The notes beneath the pieces were generated by a model that was not told the origin of the DNA, did no database searches, and was given only the letters and a program-made list of their open reading frames with translations. From positions 62,001-126,000 of the forward strand of contig NZ_CAKMSR010000010.1 of the NCBI RefSeq assembly GCF_928381705.1: a DNA stretch of 64,000 nt. Direction: 5' to 3'. Made by a program: the position numbers and the translations under genes. This stretch comes from Rothia nasimurium (GTDB lineage Bacteria > Actinomycetota > Actinomycetes > Actinomycetales > Micrococcaceae). The number at the start of each line of letters is the position of its first letter. The first letter of the stretch is position 1. Below, piece after piece: positions 1 through 8,280 of this stretch.

Positions 1-1294
1 GACCTTCGACGCCACCCTGCTGGGCTAGCTGCTGCCGGGCGCGCGCCAGGGGGCTGGCGGCGTCCGCACCGGTGCCAGACGCGGAACCTGCCGGTGCAGA
101 ATGACCGCCCGCGGGCGCAGGGAACTGCCCCGACGCCAGCTTGCGCTCAAGCCGATCAAGGCGGGCAGCTAGGTTACCGACACCCTGCTCCCCGGCAGCC
201 AGCAGAATGCGGGCGCAGAGTAGCTCCAGGTGAAGCTGGGGATTCATGGCCCCGCTCATCTCATTCAGGGCTTCGTTGGTGACGTCCGCAGCCCGCGATA
301 GCTCCGCCGAACCCAGCTGCTCAGCCTGAGCCCGCATACGATCAAGCTGGTCAGCGGCCAGGCCTCGCAGAATTGAACCCGCTGAATCGGGTACAGCTTT
401 GACAATAATCAAGTCGCGGAAACGTTCGAGCAAGTCCTCGACAAAGCGGCGGGGGTCCTGGCCGGTCTGAATCACCCTATCGACCGAGGCAAAGACCTCA
501 GCAGCAGAACCAGAAGCGAAGGCATCGACGACCTCATCCAGCAACTCACCGTGGGTAAAGCCCAGCAGAGCAACGGCCAGGTCATAGGAGATGCCCTGCT
601 CATCAGAGGCACCCGCCATGAGCTGGTCAAGGATCGACAGCGAGTCACGCACCGAACCGCCACCGGCGCGGACAACCAGCGGCAGCACGCCATCGGCGAC
701 CTTAACACCCTCTTCGGCGCAGAGCTTAGCCAGGTAGTCCCCCAGAATCTGCGGGGGCACCAGGCGGAAGGGGTAGTGGTGAGTACGCGAACGAATAGTG
801 CCGAGCACCTTATTAGGCTCGGTGGTCGCAAAAATAAACTTAATGTGCGCCGGGGGCTCTTCCACGATCTTGAGCAGGGCGTTGAAGCCCTCGCGGGTGA
901 CCATGTGCGCCTCGTCGATAATGAAAATCTTGTAGCGGTCGCGCACCGGCGCAAAAGTAGCGCGTTCACGCAGGTCACGGGCGTGGTCTACACCGCCGTG
1001 GCTGGCGGCGTCCATCTCAATCACATCGAGGGAACCGCCACCGTCGCGGGAAAGCTCCTTACAGGACTCACACACACCACACGGGGTAGGGGTGGGGCCC
1101 TCAGCACAGTTGAGGCAGCGCGCCAAAATACGCGCAGAAGTGGTCTTGCCACACCCGCGCGGCCCCGAGAACAGGTAGGCGTGGTTCACCCTGTTCTTCT
1201 CAAGGGCAGTCATGAGAGGTTCGGTGACATGCTCCTGCCCGATAACGTCGGCAAACGACTCAGGGCGATAACGGCGATACAGCGCAGTGCTCAC
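1..1294 (-). CDS. dnaX: DNA polymerase III subunit gamma/tau, N-terminal part (runs off the left edge)
   Basis: Clamp-loader ATPase of the replicative polymerase. The visible 431 codons start at a GTG (complement of 1292-1294) preceded by GAAGG 6 nt upstream. Walker A GPRGCGKTT lies at about residues 44-52. Four zinc-ligand cysteines lie at about 63, 72, 75 and 78. Walker B is FIIDEAH, followed by the gamma-type SRT motif in TIRSRTHH. The last visible part is an Ala/Gln-rich linker that normally leads into the tau-specific region, so the gene continues beyond base 1. It is transcribed leftward, away from the 4.5S RNA on the same strand. Identification is very secure. Confidence 0.97.
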   Translation of the reverse strand, partial: MSTALYRRYRPESFADVIGQEHVTEPLMTALEKNRVNHAYLFSGPRGCGKTTSARILARCLNCAEGPTPTPCGVCESCKELSRDGGGSLDVIEMDAASHGGVDHARDLRERATFAPVRDRYKIFIIDEAHMVTREGFNALLKIVEEPPAHIKFIFATTEPNKVLGTIRSRTHHYPFRLVPPQILGDYLAKLCAEEGVKVADGVLPLVVRAGGGSVRDSLSILDQLMAGASDEQGISYDLAVALLGFTHGELLDEVVDAFASGSAAEVFASVDRVIQTGQDPRRFVEDLLERFRDLIIVKAVPDSAGSILRGLAADQLDRMRAQAEQLGSAELSRAADVTNEALNEMSGAMNPQLHLELLCARILLAAGEQGVGNLAARLDRLERKLASGQFPAPAGGHSAPAGSASGTGADAASPLARARQQLAQQGGVEG

Positions 1295-1475
1295 AATAAA
1301 CCTTCGGTTGAGTGCAGAAAAACTGAGCCCGGCCCAGGGAGAAAAGCAAGAGAAAGAATCAGGCGCTCGCCGCCCCGGGTGTGCTGATTAACAGTGTAGT
1401 GGGGGTGGCTGACGTTTTAAGAACCGTGCGCGAAAGGCTTAAGCTGCTCCCGGCGTCTGCTCCGCTGTGTGTCAG

Positions 1476-1541
1476 TAGGGACCAGATTCCTCCCGAAATC
1501 CCTAACGCCCACACATACTATTGTGATTTTTCTGGTCCCTA
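1476..1541 (-). terminator. Inverted repeat downstream of the 4.5S RNA gene
   Basis: An 11-bp perfect inverted repeat (TAGGGACCAGA, 1476-1486 / 1531-1541) encloses a 44-nt loop. It lies 32 nt past the 3' end of the 4.5S RNA on the minus strand. The long loop makes it an atypical terminator. No other role is evident. Confidence 0.4.
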
Positions 1542-1572
1542 GTGGGGAGGCTGGCAGATTTGGGCAAAATAA

Positions 1573-1666
1573 AGACCCCCTACGCACCCGTCAGAGCCCA
1601 GATACCCTTGCTGCCTTCCGGCCCTGGGGGAGTTTTCCAAGATGACGCCACGTAAGGGGCTCCAAT
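1573..1666 (-). ncRNA. ffs: 4.5S (small bacterial) signal recognition particle RNA
   Basis: On the minus strand the apical SRP hairpin is clear: CAGGGCCGGAAGGCAGCAAGG, here split as CAGGGCC, the GGAA tetraloop and GGCAGCAAGG. This is the Ffh-binding domain with its asymmetric loop. The outer arms GAGCCCCTTACG and TGCGTAGGGGGTC close a rod of roughly 94 nt, the short SRP RNA type that lacks an Alu domain. A position next to dnaX and a tRNA-Ser is typical of Micrococcaceae. The exact ends are approximate. Confidence 0.93.
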
Positions 1667-1867
1667 AACTGTACCCTAAGCCGCCGCGAAAAACAAAGGG
1701 CGGGTAAAGCTACTTTGCAGGCTCCGGCTAGGTTTTGTGTGCCCCCGGTTTAGCGGTGCGGACGCCACACCCCGCCCGCACCCCCGATTTGCGCGGACGC
1801 CCGAGCATGGGGTATGCTCGTATCTGTTCGCTTTCGTGAAGCTACGCAAATAGCTAAGCAACAGCCT

Positions 1868-1952
1868 GGAGGATTCGCCTAGCGGCCTATGGCGCACGCC
1901 TGGAACGCGTGTTGGGTTCACGCCCTCGGGGGTTCAAATCCCCCATCCTCCG
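1868..1952 (+). tRNA. tRNA-Ser (anticodon GGA)
   Basis: The acceptor stem is GGAGGAT (1868-1874) with ATCCTCC (1945-1951) and discriminator G1952. The anticodon loop CTGGAAC carries GGA, there is a long variable arm as in class II tRNAs, and the T loop is GGTTCAAATCC. CCA is not encoded; CTG follows. A strong terminator follows within a few bases. Confidence 0.96.
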
Positions 1953-1955
1953 CTG

Positions 1956-1996
1956 AAGCCGGTTTCATCGCCCACTTGATGAAACCGGCTTTTTCT
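1956..1996 (+). terminator. Intrinsic terminator of tRNA-Ser
   Basis: A perfect 14-bp stem, AAGCCGGTTTCATC (1956-1969) with GATGAAACCGGCTT (1978-1991), is followed by a T-rich tail (TTTTTCT). Confidence 0.85.
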
Positions 1997-2053
1997 ATGC
2001 CCAGATTCTTTTGTATAGCCAGAATCTTGAGCAGTTTGCTGGAGATGTAGGCA

Positions 2054-2229
2054 GGCGCCCCGCACTCGCAGCGAAGCTGCTGGCTCGGCGGCTGGCGTGA
2101 ATCGCCGGTGATGAGCACCGAGATTCCGAGTGCGCGAGGAAAATAAATCTCGGTGCGAATCTGGCGAGCTTGCGAGCCAGCTAGCGAACCAGGCGAGAGG
2201 GTCGGCAGCGAGCGCGAGTGCGGAGCGCC
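2054..2229 (+). repeat. Dyad repeat element, long copy (A)
   Basis: The element is bounded by a 16-bp inverted repeat with one mismatch (2054-2069 / 2214-2229, inner part CCGCACTCGC / GCGAGTGCGG). Inside are two blocks shared with the copy at 63213-63315: CAGCGAAGCTGCTGGC followed 5 nt later by GGCTGGCGTGAATCGC, and near the right end AGCGAACCA with GAGAGGGTCGGCAGCGAG. About 66 nt unique to this copy hold a perfect 11-bp hairpin (2115-2125 / 2146-2156). The element fills the gap between tRNA-Ser and the convergent pnuC. Confidence 0.7.
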
Positions 2230-2267
2230 TTCTCGCGGGGTGCCTTCTCTTGGCTAGTTCTCTAGTT

Positions 2268-3150
2268 CTAGTCCTGCACCCCGCGAGACAGCTTGGTCCA
2301 GTTGTACCAGCCGTAGACCGAGTTGGCGATAAAGCCCAGGTACATGGCCATGATGGCCATGTTGCCGCCGCCCTCTACGGTTGACCAAAGGTAGATCTGC
2401 ACGGCGTTCAGTACCAGCCAGCCGACCCACTGCTCGCGGAAGCGGTAGACCATCAGCACCTGCGAAATCAGGGCGATGACGGTGGTGAAGGCGTCAACGT
2501 AGGGCTGGTTGGAGCCCCAGCCGTTTAGTAGCACCCCGTAGCCCCACGATGCTGCGGCCAGTAGTGCCAGCACGCCTGCGATAGCGGGCAGGGTCAGGCG
2601 ACGGGTCTGCACATCTAGCGGGGTGCCCTCGGCGGCACGTGCCAGGACGGACGCACCGCCCTGCTCACGGGCGTCCGCGCCCCTAGTTCCGGTACCGCTG
2701 GTCACCGCGCGGCTACCGGCCAGCTGCCCTGCCCCGTCAAAGGAGGCACCGCCTAACTCGGGCCGGGTCTTGGCTGCCCGCATGTTCTTGCGCCACATGT
2801 AGAGGCCCCAGAACTGGGTGAGCACGTAGAAGGCGGCGATGGTGATTTCACCGATGAAGTAGGCCTGGTAGGCCAGCACCAGGTAGGGCACGTTCTGCAC
2901 GATGCCGAAGAAGTAGTTCGACAGACGCCCCTTGCCCACCAGAATCACGCAGACCATGCCCGCAAAGGCGGTGATGAAGCTCAGCCAGCCCTCAAAGGCT
3001 ACGGTGCTCACCACGACTTGCAGCAGAATCAGGGCGGGGAAGAAGACCTTCTCGAAGGGGCTGTAGCCGGTGAAGAGGTCGGTGTAGGTGGCCTTAGCAA
3101 GGCGGGCCAGGGGGGTTGGCAGGTACCTGGCCGGTTAGTGATGCGCTCAT
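2268..3150 (-). pseudogene. pnuC: Nicotinamide riboside transporter PnuC, frameshifted near the N-terminus
   Basis: PnuC imports nicotinamide riboside, which NadR (upstream, same strand) phosphorylates. The 3' 248 codons are open from 3014 and encode a hydrophobic multi-spanning protein with motifs such as QFWGLYMWRKN and a C-terminal VYGWYNWTKL, as in the family. Upstream in another frame is a natural N-terminus starting at ATG 3150 (MSASLTGQVPANP), then LARLAKATYTDLFTGY in the frame of the body. The two join if one C is removed from the C6 run at 3110-3115. The corrected length is 293 aa, normal for the family. Between the putative TM segments near the middle is a low-complexity hydrophilic loop. 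The shift could be real inactivation, a reversible slippage switch, or a sequencing error. Without correction, translation from 3150 stops after 18 codons. Confidence 0.85.
3110..3115 (-). repeat. C6 homopolymer at the pnuC frameshift
   Basis: Six consecutive G on the + strand (C6 in the pnuC message). Removing one base fuses the natural N-terminus to the transporter body. A second run, G8 at 3170-3177, lies just upstream between nadR and pnuC. Confidence 0.8.
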
Positions 3151-3185
3151 GGTGAATCTTTCGGTGACAGGGGGGGGATAGGAAG

Positions 3186-4286
3186 TTAGGGGAGGAGGCG
3201 CTCGATAGCGGCTTTGGCCTGCTCGTAGCGCTCAGCGTAGCCCGCGCCGTCCAGCAGGACCAGGCGGTCGAGTAGACCGGCCGCCTCAACCTCAGCCAGC
3301 ATGATGCGGGAAATCTCGCCGAGATAGTCATCGGAGTTATTGGTCTGGGAGCGGAAGCCGTCGAGAGTGTAGCCGGAGGCTCCCACCGGCGGGATAAAGA
3401 GAATTAAATCCCAGCGGGCCTTGGCAATCAGGGAATCAGCCAGGGGCAGTAGCTTAGCGTAGTCGCTCTCGCTCAGTTCGCTGGCGGGGTCAGCGGCGCT
3501 CATGGCGGCGTAGGCCTTGGTGACCATGGCGTCGGTGTCCATGAGGGTAAGGCCCCGGTTGCCGGGGTTGTCGATGGTCTCCCGGTTGAGGTTGAACTGG
3601 CCGGTCAGGACATTCTGGTAGTCCAGCAGGTCATAGTCCTCATCGCGGATATTGGCCTCGACCTGGTAGACCCGCGCGTACTCGTAGGAGTAGGGGGCGT
3701 TATAAAGCTTGCCGAGGTCCTCCACCAGGGTGGTTTTGCCGCCCGAGGCAGCCCCCATGACCAGGACGTTGCGGGTAAAGAAACGGCGGAAGGGCGGGGC
3801 GATAAGATCCCAGTAGGCCAGCGGGTTTTCCCGGATGTCCGGTTCGGACGCCGCCAGCGGGCAGGGTGCCAGGCGGGCGGCAGGCTGCCCGCCGGCGTCC
3901 TGATTTCCTGCCTGGAAGCGGGAGCTGTGCTCTTCATCAAGCAGGTAGAGGCGGCGTTCGGCGCCCGCCGCAACGTGGGTAGCCCAGAAGCCGTCCAGGG
4001 CGTTAGCCCAGGCCTCGGGTGTGCTGAGGTTAGTTTCGTCGAGGGAGTCGACAATCACCAGGGGGTCGTTCTTGAAATGCTCAGACACATAGCGGTAGCG
4101 CTTGGTGTGCTTCATACCTGCCTGTTCCCCGGCGTCCTGCTGGGACCCCGCGACAATTACCAGGGTGCCGCCGGGGTTCTCCTTCTTGGCACGCAGAATC
4201 TGGTCAATGTGGCCGCGGTGCAGGGGAGCGAAGCTGCCCACCACAAGCCCCACGTGGGAGCCGGTGAGCTGTTTTTTGTAAAGCAT
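3186..4286 (-). CDS. nadR: NadR-type NMN adenylyltransferase / ribosylnicotinamide kinase
   Basis: Converts nicotinamide riboside to NMN and then NAD. The 366-aa protein starts at ATG 4286 behind AAGGA. The N-terminal nucleotidyltransferase domain has GSFAPLHRGH (residues 17-26), with the HxGH signature. The C-terminal kinase domain has a P-loop GAASGGKTT, YEYAR, and an LTLMDTDAM strand. There is no N-terminal HTH, so unlike enterobacterial NadR it should be purely enzymatic. The linker between the domains is extended and rich in Asp/Gly/Pro. The next gene on the same strand, 35 nt downstream, is pnuC, the matching transporter. A G8 tract (3170-3177) lies in the gap. Confidence 0.93.
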   Translation of the reverse strand: MLYKKQLTGSHVGLVVGSFAPLHRGHIDQILRAKKENPGGTLVIVAGSQQDAGEQAGMKHTKRYRYVSEHFKNDPLVIVDSLDETNLSTPEAWANALDGFWATHVAAGAERRLYLLDEEHSSRFQAGNQDAGGQPAARLAPCPLAASEPDIRENPLAYWDLIAPPFRRFFTRNVLVMGAASGGKTTLVEDLGKLYNAPYSYEYARVYQVEANIRDEDYDLLDYQNVLTGQFNLNRETIDNPGNRGLTLMDTDAMVTKAYAAMSAADPASELSESDYAKLLPLADSLIAKARWDLILFIPPVGASGYTLDGFRSQTNNSDDYLGEISRIMLAEVEAAGLLDRLVLLDGAGYAERYEQAKAAIERLLP

Positions 4287-4490
4287 GGTGTCCTTGGGCT
4301 GAGGCGGGCCGGGCGACCCGCGCATAGCCACGATTAAACACCCGAAGCGCCACCAAAGCAAATAAGGTCAATATGACTCTAAGTAATAGAGTGTCACGAA
4401 TGTGACCGGCACCATGCAAGGGTGTCGGTGGGGTCCTTTGAGCCGCAGCCCTAGCGGGAGCAAGCTGCCGCCCGGCGTAGAATAGAAGCC

Positions 4491-4814
4491 ATGATTTTCA
4501 AAGGAGTCGGCGACACCCGCCCCTACCCAGACCACGGGCTCACTCAGCGCACCTGGGGATCCATCGCGCCCTCCCAAGTCCGGCTAGACCGCCTCATCAC
4601 CACCCAGAAAAACCTCAACCTCGAAACCCTCCTGGCCGAAGACTCCACCTTCTACGGGGACCTCTTCCCGCATGTCGTCCGCTACCGGGGTGAACTCTAC
4701 CTTGAAGACGGCGTCCACCGCGCCCTGCGTACCGCCCTGCAGCGCCGCGCCGTTATGTACGCCCGCGTGCTCGACCTCGACTCCCTTGCCCCCTCGCTGC
4801 TGGCCCAGGGCTAG
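4491..4814 (+). CDS. Conserved actinobacterial protein of unknown function (107 aa)
   Basis: A 107-aa soluble protein. It begins MIFKGVGDTRPYPDHG and has a conserved-looking core LLAEDSTFYGDLFPHVV, then YLEDGVHRALRTALQ. I recall close relatives throughout Actinomycetota, some labelled VapB-family antitoxin in automatic annotation, but no toxin partner is visible here, so I would not assign that role. TAGAAT lies at 4478-4483, 7 nt before the ATG, which suggests a leaderless transcript. It is divergent from nadR and tail-to-tail with the TetR gene, 15 nt apart. Confidence 0.85.
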   Translation: MIFKGVGDTRPYPDHGLTQRTWGSIAPSQVRLDRLITTQKNLNLETLLAEDSTFYGDLFPHVVRYRGELYLEDGVHRALRTALQRRAVMYARVLDLDSLAPSLLAQG

Positions 4815-4829
4815 GGGCGCCAGCTACAG

Positions 4830-5498
4830 CTAGGAAGCAGCTACCAGGTGCACCTCGGGGGTGCCGTCCAGGCGGACGGGGCGCCCGCTCTCGTCGAAGC
4901 GCGCACCCAGACCCAGCTGAATAAAGCGAATCGTGTTTTCAATGTGACGCTCGCGGGCCGCCCTATCGCTGGCCTCATCGGTGCGGTCGGCGCTGGATGA
5001 TAGGGAACCGTGAACCAGCTGCGCCAGCTCGCGGATATCGTTCTCGGGTAGGTAGCCGCGCTCAATCGCCGCGGAAAGAATGCCTGCCAGAACCATCTGC
5101 AGCTCGCGCACGTGATCGCCCAGCTTGGCGAAAGCCTCGGGCGAAAGAACCGACCGCATGGCAGGGCCGGGGGGCATATGGCGGCGGGAAAGGTCCTCAA
5201 TCTGCAGGCGCACGTAGACAGCCAGCTGGTCGATGGGGTTCTCGACCCCGGCCAGGGCCTCGCGCAGCTCGGTGAGGAAGCGCTCGGTCTCGTCGAGGGC
5301 GTAGGCAATAAGTAGTTCGCCCATGTCGGCAAAGTAGTTGTAGACCGCGGTGCGGCCGATGCCGGCGGTCTTAGCTACGTGGGTCATGGTGAGGCCGGGC
5401 AGGCCGCGCTCGTAGAGCAGGCGACCAAAAGAGTCGAGGATGGCGCGTTTGGTGTTCTCGCGCTGGGCGGCATTGGTGGCGGCAGTAATTCGAGGCAT
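4830..5498 (-). CDS. TetR-family transcriptional regulator
   Basis: A 222-aa one-component regulator. The N-terminal HTH covers about residues 14-60 (KRAILDSFGRLLYERGLPGL, then HVAKTAGIGRTAVYNYF). The remainder is an all-helical ligand domain with no recognisable specificity. It is divergent from yhhQ. The upstream sequence 5501-5523 has TGACA/TGTCA half sites around GATAG repeats and overlaps a TAGGGT that could be the -10 of a nearly leaderless message. This suggests autoregulation, and possibly control of the divergent transporter gene. Confidence 0.9.
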   Translation of the reverse strand: MPRITAATNAAQRENTKRAILDSFGRLLYERGLPGLTMTHVAKTAGIGRTAVYNYFADMGELLIAYALDETERFLTELREALAGVENPIDQLAVYVRLQIEDLSRRHMPPGPAMRSVLSPEAFAKLGDHVRELQMVLAGILSAAIERGYLPENDIRELAQLVHGSLSSSADRTDEASDRAARERHIENTIRFIQLGLGARFDESGRPVRLDGTPEVHLVAAS

Positions 5499-5500
5499 AA

Positions 5501-5523
5501 TGACACCCTATCGCTATCTGTCA
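5501..5523. promoter_or_regulatory. Candidate TetR operator between the TetR gene and yhhQ
   Basis: Five-bp arms TGACA (5501-5505) and TGTCA (5519-5523) flank two GATAG-like repeats and begin 3 bp upstream of the TetR start codon. Its position suggests an autoregulatory site; no binding data. Confidence 0.35.
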
Positions 5524-5715
5524 CTAAAACCTATTTTTTGCCACAAAACCCAGCAAACTGTCAGCAAAATCTTCCATCAACTCACCCGCGGACGGTCCTG
5601 CGCCCCATCGCACACCCGGCGGCTCGTGCGGGGCCGCCTAAAAATCGGTAAGCTAGTGTGCGCCCAGGTGGCAGGTGGGCACTCTTCAAACCGATACTTA
5701 ACCCAGGGGATAACT

Positions 5716-6426
5716 GTGTCTACACCTCCCACTAGCTCACCGGCGTCCGCCCACAAGCAGGGTGCCGATACCGGCTTCGCCCGCCCCACCCGCACCTACT
5801 ACGACCTGCTTCTGGCAGCCACCTGCGTGGTCTTTATTCTCTCTAACATCGGGGCTACCAAGGGCGTCACCTTCGGGTCAATCATCACCGACGGCGGCTT
5901 CTTCCTCTTCCCCCTGGCCTACGTGCTGGGCGATGTGATCAGCGAAATTTACGGCTTTAAACTCGCCCGCCGCGCCATTATCACCAGCTTCGTTGCCGCT
6001 GCTGCCGCCGCCGCTAGCTTCTGGGTGCTCATCGCCCTGCCCGCCGCCGACTTCTACGAGGGGCAGGCCGCCCTTGAAACCGTACTGGGCCCCGTGCCCC
6101 AGATTCTTGCGGGCTCCCTGCTGGGCTTCCTGGCGGGCCAGCTACTGAACTCCTGGGTGCTAGTGAAGCTCAAAGCGGCAACCGGCGGCCGCCACCTCTG
6201 GGGCCGACTCATGGGCTCAACCCTGGTCGGCGAACTGGTTGACACCATCATCTTCTGCTCCATCGCCGCTCCCATTATTGGAATTACAAGTTTCGGCGAC
6301 TTCCTCAACTACGTCATCGTGGGCTACATGTACAAGTGCGCCGTAGAGCTACTCCTGCTGCCCATCACCTACCCCGTCATCGGCTGGTTCAAGCGCAAGG
6401 AACCAACCTACAGCCCTGCCCGATAG
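5716..6426 (+). CDS. yhhQ: Queuosine precursor transporter YhhQ (VUT / DUF165 family)
   Basis: A 236-aa membrane protein of the COG1738 family, which takes up queuosine precursors (queuine or preQ0/preQ1). It starts at GTG 5716 with AGGGGA 5 nt upstream. It has about six hydrophobic segments; the first follows the family signature YYDLLLAATCVVFILSNIGA. FLFPLAYVLGDVISEIYG and the later GELVDTIIFCSIA are typical family motifs. A tRNA-guanine transglycosylase gene is in this same window (16517-17998), while no de novo queuosine gene is seen, which fits salvage. A small stem-loop (5658-5682) sits in the leader. A TAAGCT at 5649-5654 may be the -10. Confidence 0.92.
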   Translation: MSTPPTSSPASAHKQGADTGFARPTRTYYDLLLAATCVVFILSNIGATKGVTFGSIITDGGFFLFPLAYVLGDVISEIYGFKLARRAIITSFVAAAAAAASFWVLIALPAADFYEGQAALETVLGPVPQILAGSLLGFLAGQLLNSWVLVKLKAATGGRHLWGRLMGSTLVGELVDTIIFCSIAAPIIGITSFGDFLNYVIVGYMYKCAVELLLLPITYPVIGWFKRKEPTYSPAR

Positions 6427-6430
6427 GGTA

Positions 6431-6495
6431 AGTGCCCACCAGACTCGCGCGTCGTCCACTCGCGGCCTAAGCACTGCGAGAGTCTCGTGGGCACT
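6431..6495 (+). terminator. Long inverted repeat after yhhQ
   Basis: AGTGCCCAC with AGACTC on the left (6431-6445) pairs with GAGTCT and GTGGGCACT on the right (6479-6495), around a 33-nt GC-rich loop. There is no T tract. It probably separates yhhQ from the permease operon. Confidence 0.5.
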
Positions 6496-6694
6496 CAGGT
6501 GGAGGCGGACGCTCGCCGCCACGGACGTCCGCCCGCCGCGCACTGCCCGCCAAGTGCCCTGCACCTGCCGCCAAGAGGGTGATGTGTCTCTCACTGCATA
6601 ATGGTGAGCGCTGAAGACCGGTTTTCCCTCAGAAAACCTGTGTAAACTTTCGGTTCATTGCATACACCACACTCTCTTGAAAGGGAGGGCACCC

Positions 6695-8152
6695 GTGGCA
6701 TCAACCACCACCGGCCAGCAGGAGGGCGGCAACCTCAGCCGCGCCCTCTCCCACGGCCAGCTCACCATGATTGCCCTCGGCCTCGCCGTGGGCACCGGCC
6801 TCTTTTTGGGCTCCGGCGCAGCTATCTCTATCGCGGGGCCGGCCGTCATCGTCTCCTACGCCATCGGCTCACTGATCGCCGCCATTATCGGTGCCTGCGC
6901 CGGTGAAATGGCCGTACGTTACCCCGTGCGTGGCGGCTTCGGCACCATCGCCGGTAAGTTCCTCAGCCCCTACGCGGGCTACCTAACCCGCTGGGCCTAC
7001 TGGATGACCACCGTAACCCTTGCCGGTGCCGAGGTCGTAGCCGTTGGTGCCTACATGGCCTACTGGTACCCCAACGTCCCCCTCTGGGTCTGGGTGCTCA
7101 TCGCGGGCGGTGCAATCTTTGTGCTCAATCTGACCAGCGTCAAGTCCTTCGGTGTGGTGGAATTCTTCCTGTCCTCGATCAAGGTGAGCGCGGTCGTCCT
7201 CTTCATCATCTTCGGCCTGGCCCTGGTCTTCTTCGGCCTGCCCGGCCAGGACGCCACCGGCGTCTCCAACCTCACCGCCCACGGCGGCTTCATGCCCAAC
7301 GGCCTTTCCTCCATCTGGATCGCCCTGGCCGTGGTCATGTTCTCCTTCGGCGGTATCGAGCTGATCTCCATTTCAGCGGCAGAAGCCAAGGACCCGGTCC
7401 GCTCCGTACGCTCCTCGGCTAAAGCCATGATGTGGCGCCTGGCTACCTTCTACGTGCTCTCCCTCTTCATCGTGGTTGCCATCATCCCCTGGACGAGCGC
7501 CGCCGCCCTGGGCAAGGACATCGAAGGCTCCCCCTTCGTCATGGTCTTCACCGAACTGGGTATTCCCTACATCGGCGGTATCACCAACTTCATCCTGCTG
7601 ACCGCAGCCCTCTCCGGCGCAAACGCCGCCCTCTACGCCGCCACCCGCCTGCTGCACGCCCTGGGCCACGAGGGCATGGCACCCAAGGTACTCTCCCGCA
7701 CCAGCTCCTCAGGCATTCCCGCCCTGGCACTGACTGTCTCGTCCCTGGGAGCTGTGGTCGCCATGATTATGGCCATCTCGGGTGTCGGCGGAATCTTCGG
7801 CTACATGATGGCCCTGGTGACCGTCTGCGTGCTGGTGGTCTGGTCCATGATTCTGCTGTCTTACATGGCCTACAAGAAGGTCGAAGGCGATGCCTCCCCC
7901 TTCCGCGTCTTCGGCGGCTCCGCCACTGCCGCGGTTGGCCTGACCGGCGTGATCGCCACCTTCATCGCTATGTTCTTCGCAGGCGGCTCCATGCTCCCCT
8001 CCATCTTCGTGGGCCTGGGCTTCTTCGGCCTGATCACCGTCATCTACTTCGCCGGTGTTAACAAGAACATCAGCACCTCAGACGACGCCTTTGAAGAGGT
8101 CCGCACCGTCACCACCCAGGTGCCCGTCGTCGACGGCACAAAACAGCGATAA
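6695..8152 (+). CDS. Amino acid permease, AAT/APC superfamily (copy 1)
   Basis: A 485-aa, about 12-TM secondary transporter. The N-terminus (LSHGQLTMIALGLAVGTGLF, then LGSGAAISIAGPAV) is the TM1 substrate-binding signature of the AAT family of amino-acid:H+ symporters, and EMAVRYPVRGGF follows. I chose GTG 6695 because GGGAGGG ends 5 nt upstream; an upstream TTG at 6677 in the same frame has no ribosome site. Substrate cannot be inferred. The next gene is a close paralog, suggesting tandem duplication. Confidence 0.92.
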   Translation: MASTTTGQQEGGNLSRALSHGQLTMIALGLAVGTGLFLGSGAAISIAGPAVIVSYAIGSLIAAIIGACAGEMAVRYPVRGGFGTIAGKFLSPYAGYLTRWAYWMTTVTLAGAEVVAVGAYMAYWYPNVPLWVWVLIAGGAIFVLNLTSVKSFGVVEFFLSSIKVSAVVLFIIFGLALVFFGLPGQDATGVSNLTAHGGFMPNGLSSIWIALAVVMFSFGGIELISISAAEAKDPVRSVRSSAKAMMWRLATFYVLSLFIVVAIIPWTSAAALGKDIEGSPFVMVFTELGIPYIGGITNFILLTAALSGANAALYAATRLLHALGHEGMAPKVLSRTSSSGIPALALTVSSLGAVVAMIMAISGVGGIFGYMMALVTVCVLVVWSMILLSYMAYKKVEGDASPFRVFGGSATAAVGLTGVIATFIAMFFAGGSMLPSIFVGLGFFGLITVIYFAGVNKNISTSDDAFEEVRTVTTQVPVVDGTKQR

Positions 8153-8280
8153 AATCAGTAGCAGGTCTACACAAGGACGCCGGTAGCCCGCTCCCCGCCG
8201 CCCGGCAGGGGAGCAGCGCACCGGCGTCCGCGCATTAACACCGCTACCGCACACGACGTTTTCTCACAGTAAGGCTTACC

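Noticed and set aside
551-1387. 278-codon open frame opposite dnaX
   Set aside because: The dnaX reading contains Walker A, zinc ligands and Walker B; the opposite frame has none.
1676-2118. Short minus-strand ORFs across tRNA-Ser
   Set aside because: They overlap a well-formed tRNA and its terminator and have no ribosome sites.
5644-5695. Riboswitch-like nested stems upstream of yhhQ (possible preQ1/queuine sensor)
   Set aside because: The outer arm ATCGGT overlaps the likely -10 TAAGCT, so it may not be transcribed, and no preQ1 riboswitch consensus is visible. Only a small inner hairpin (5658-5682) remains.
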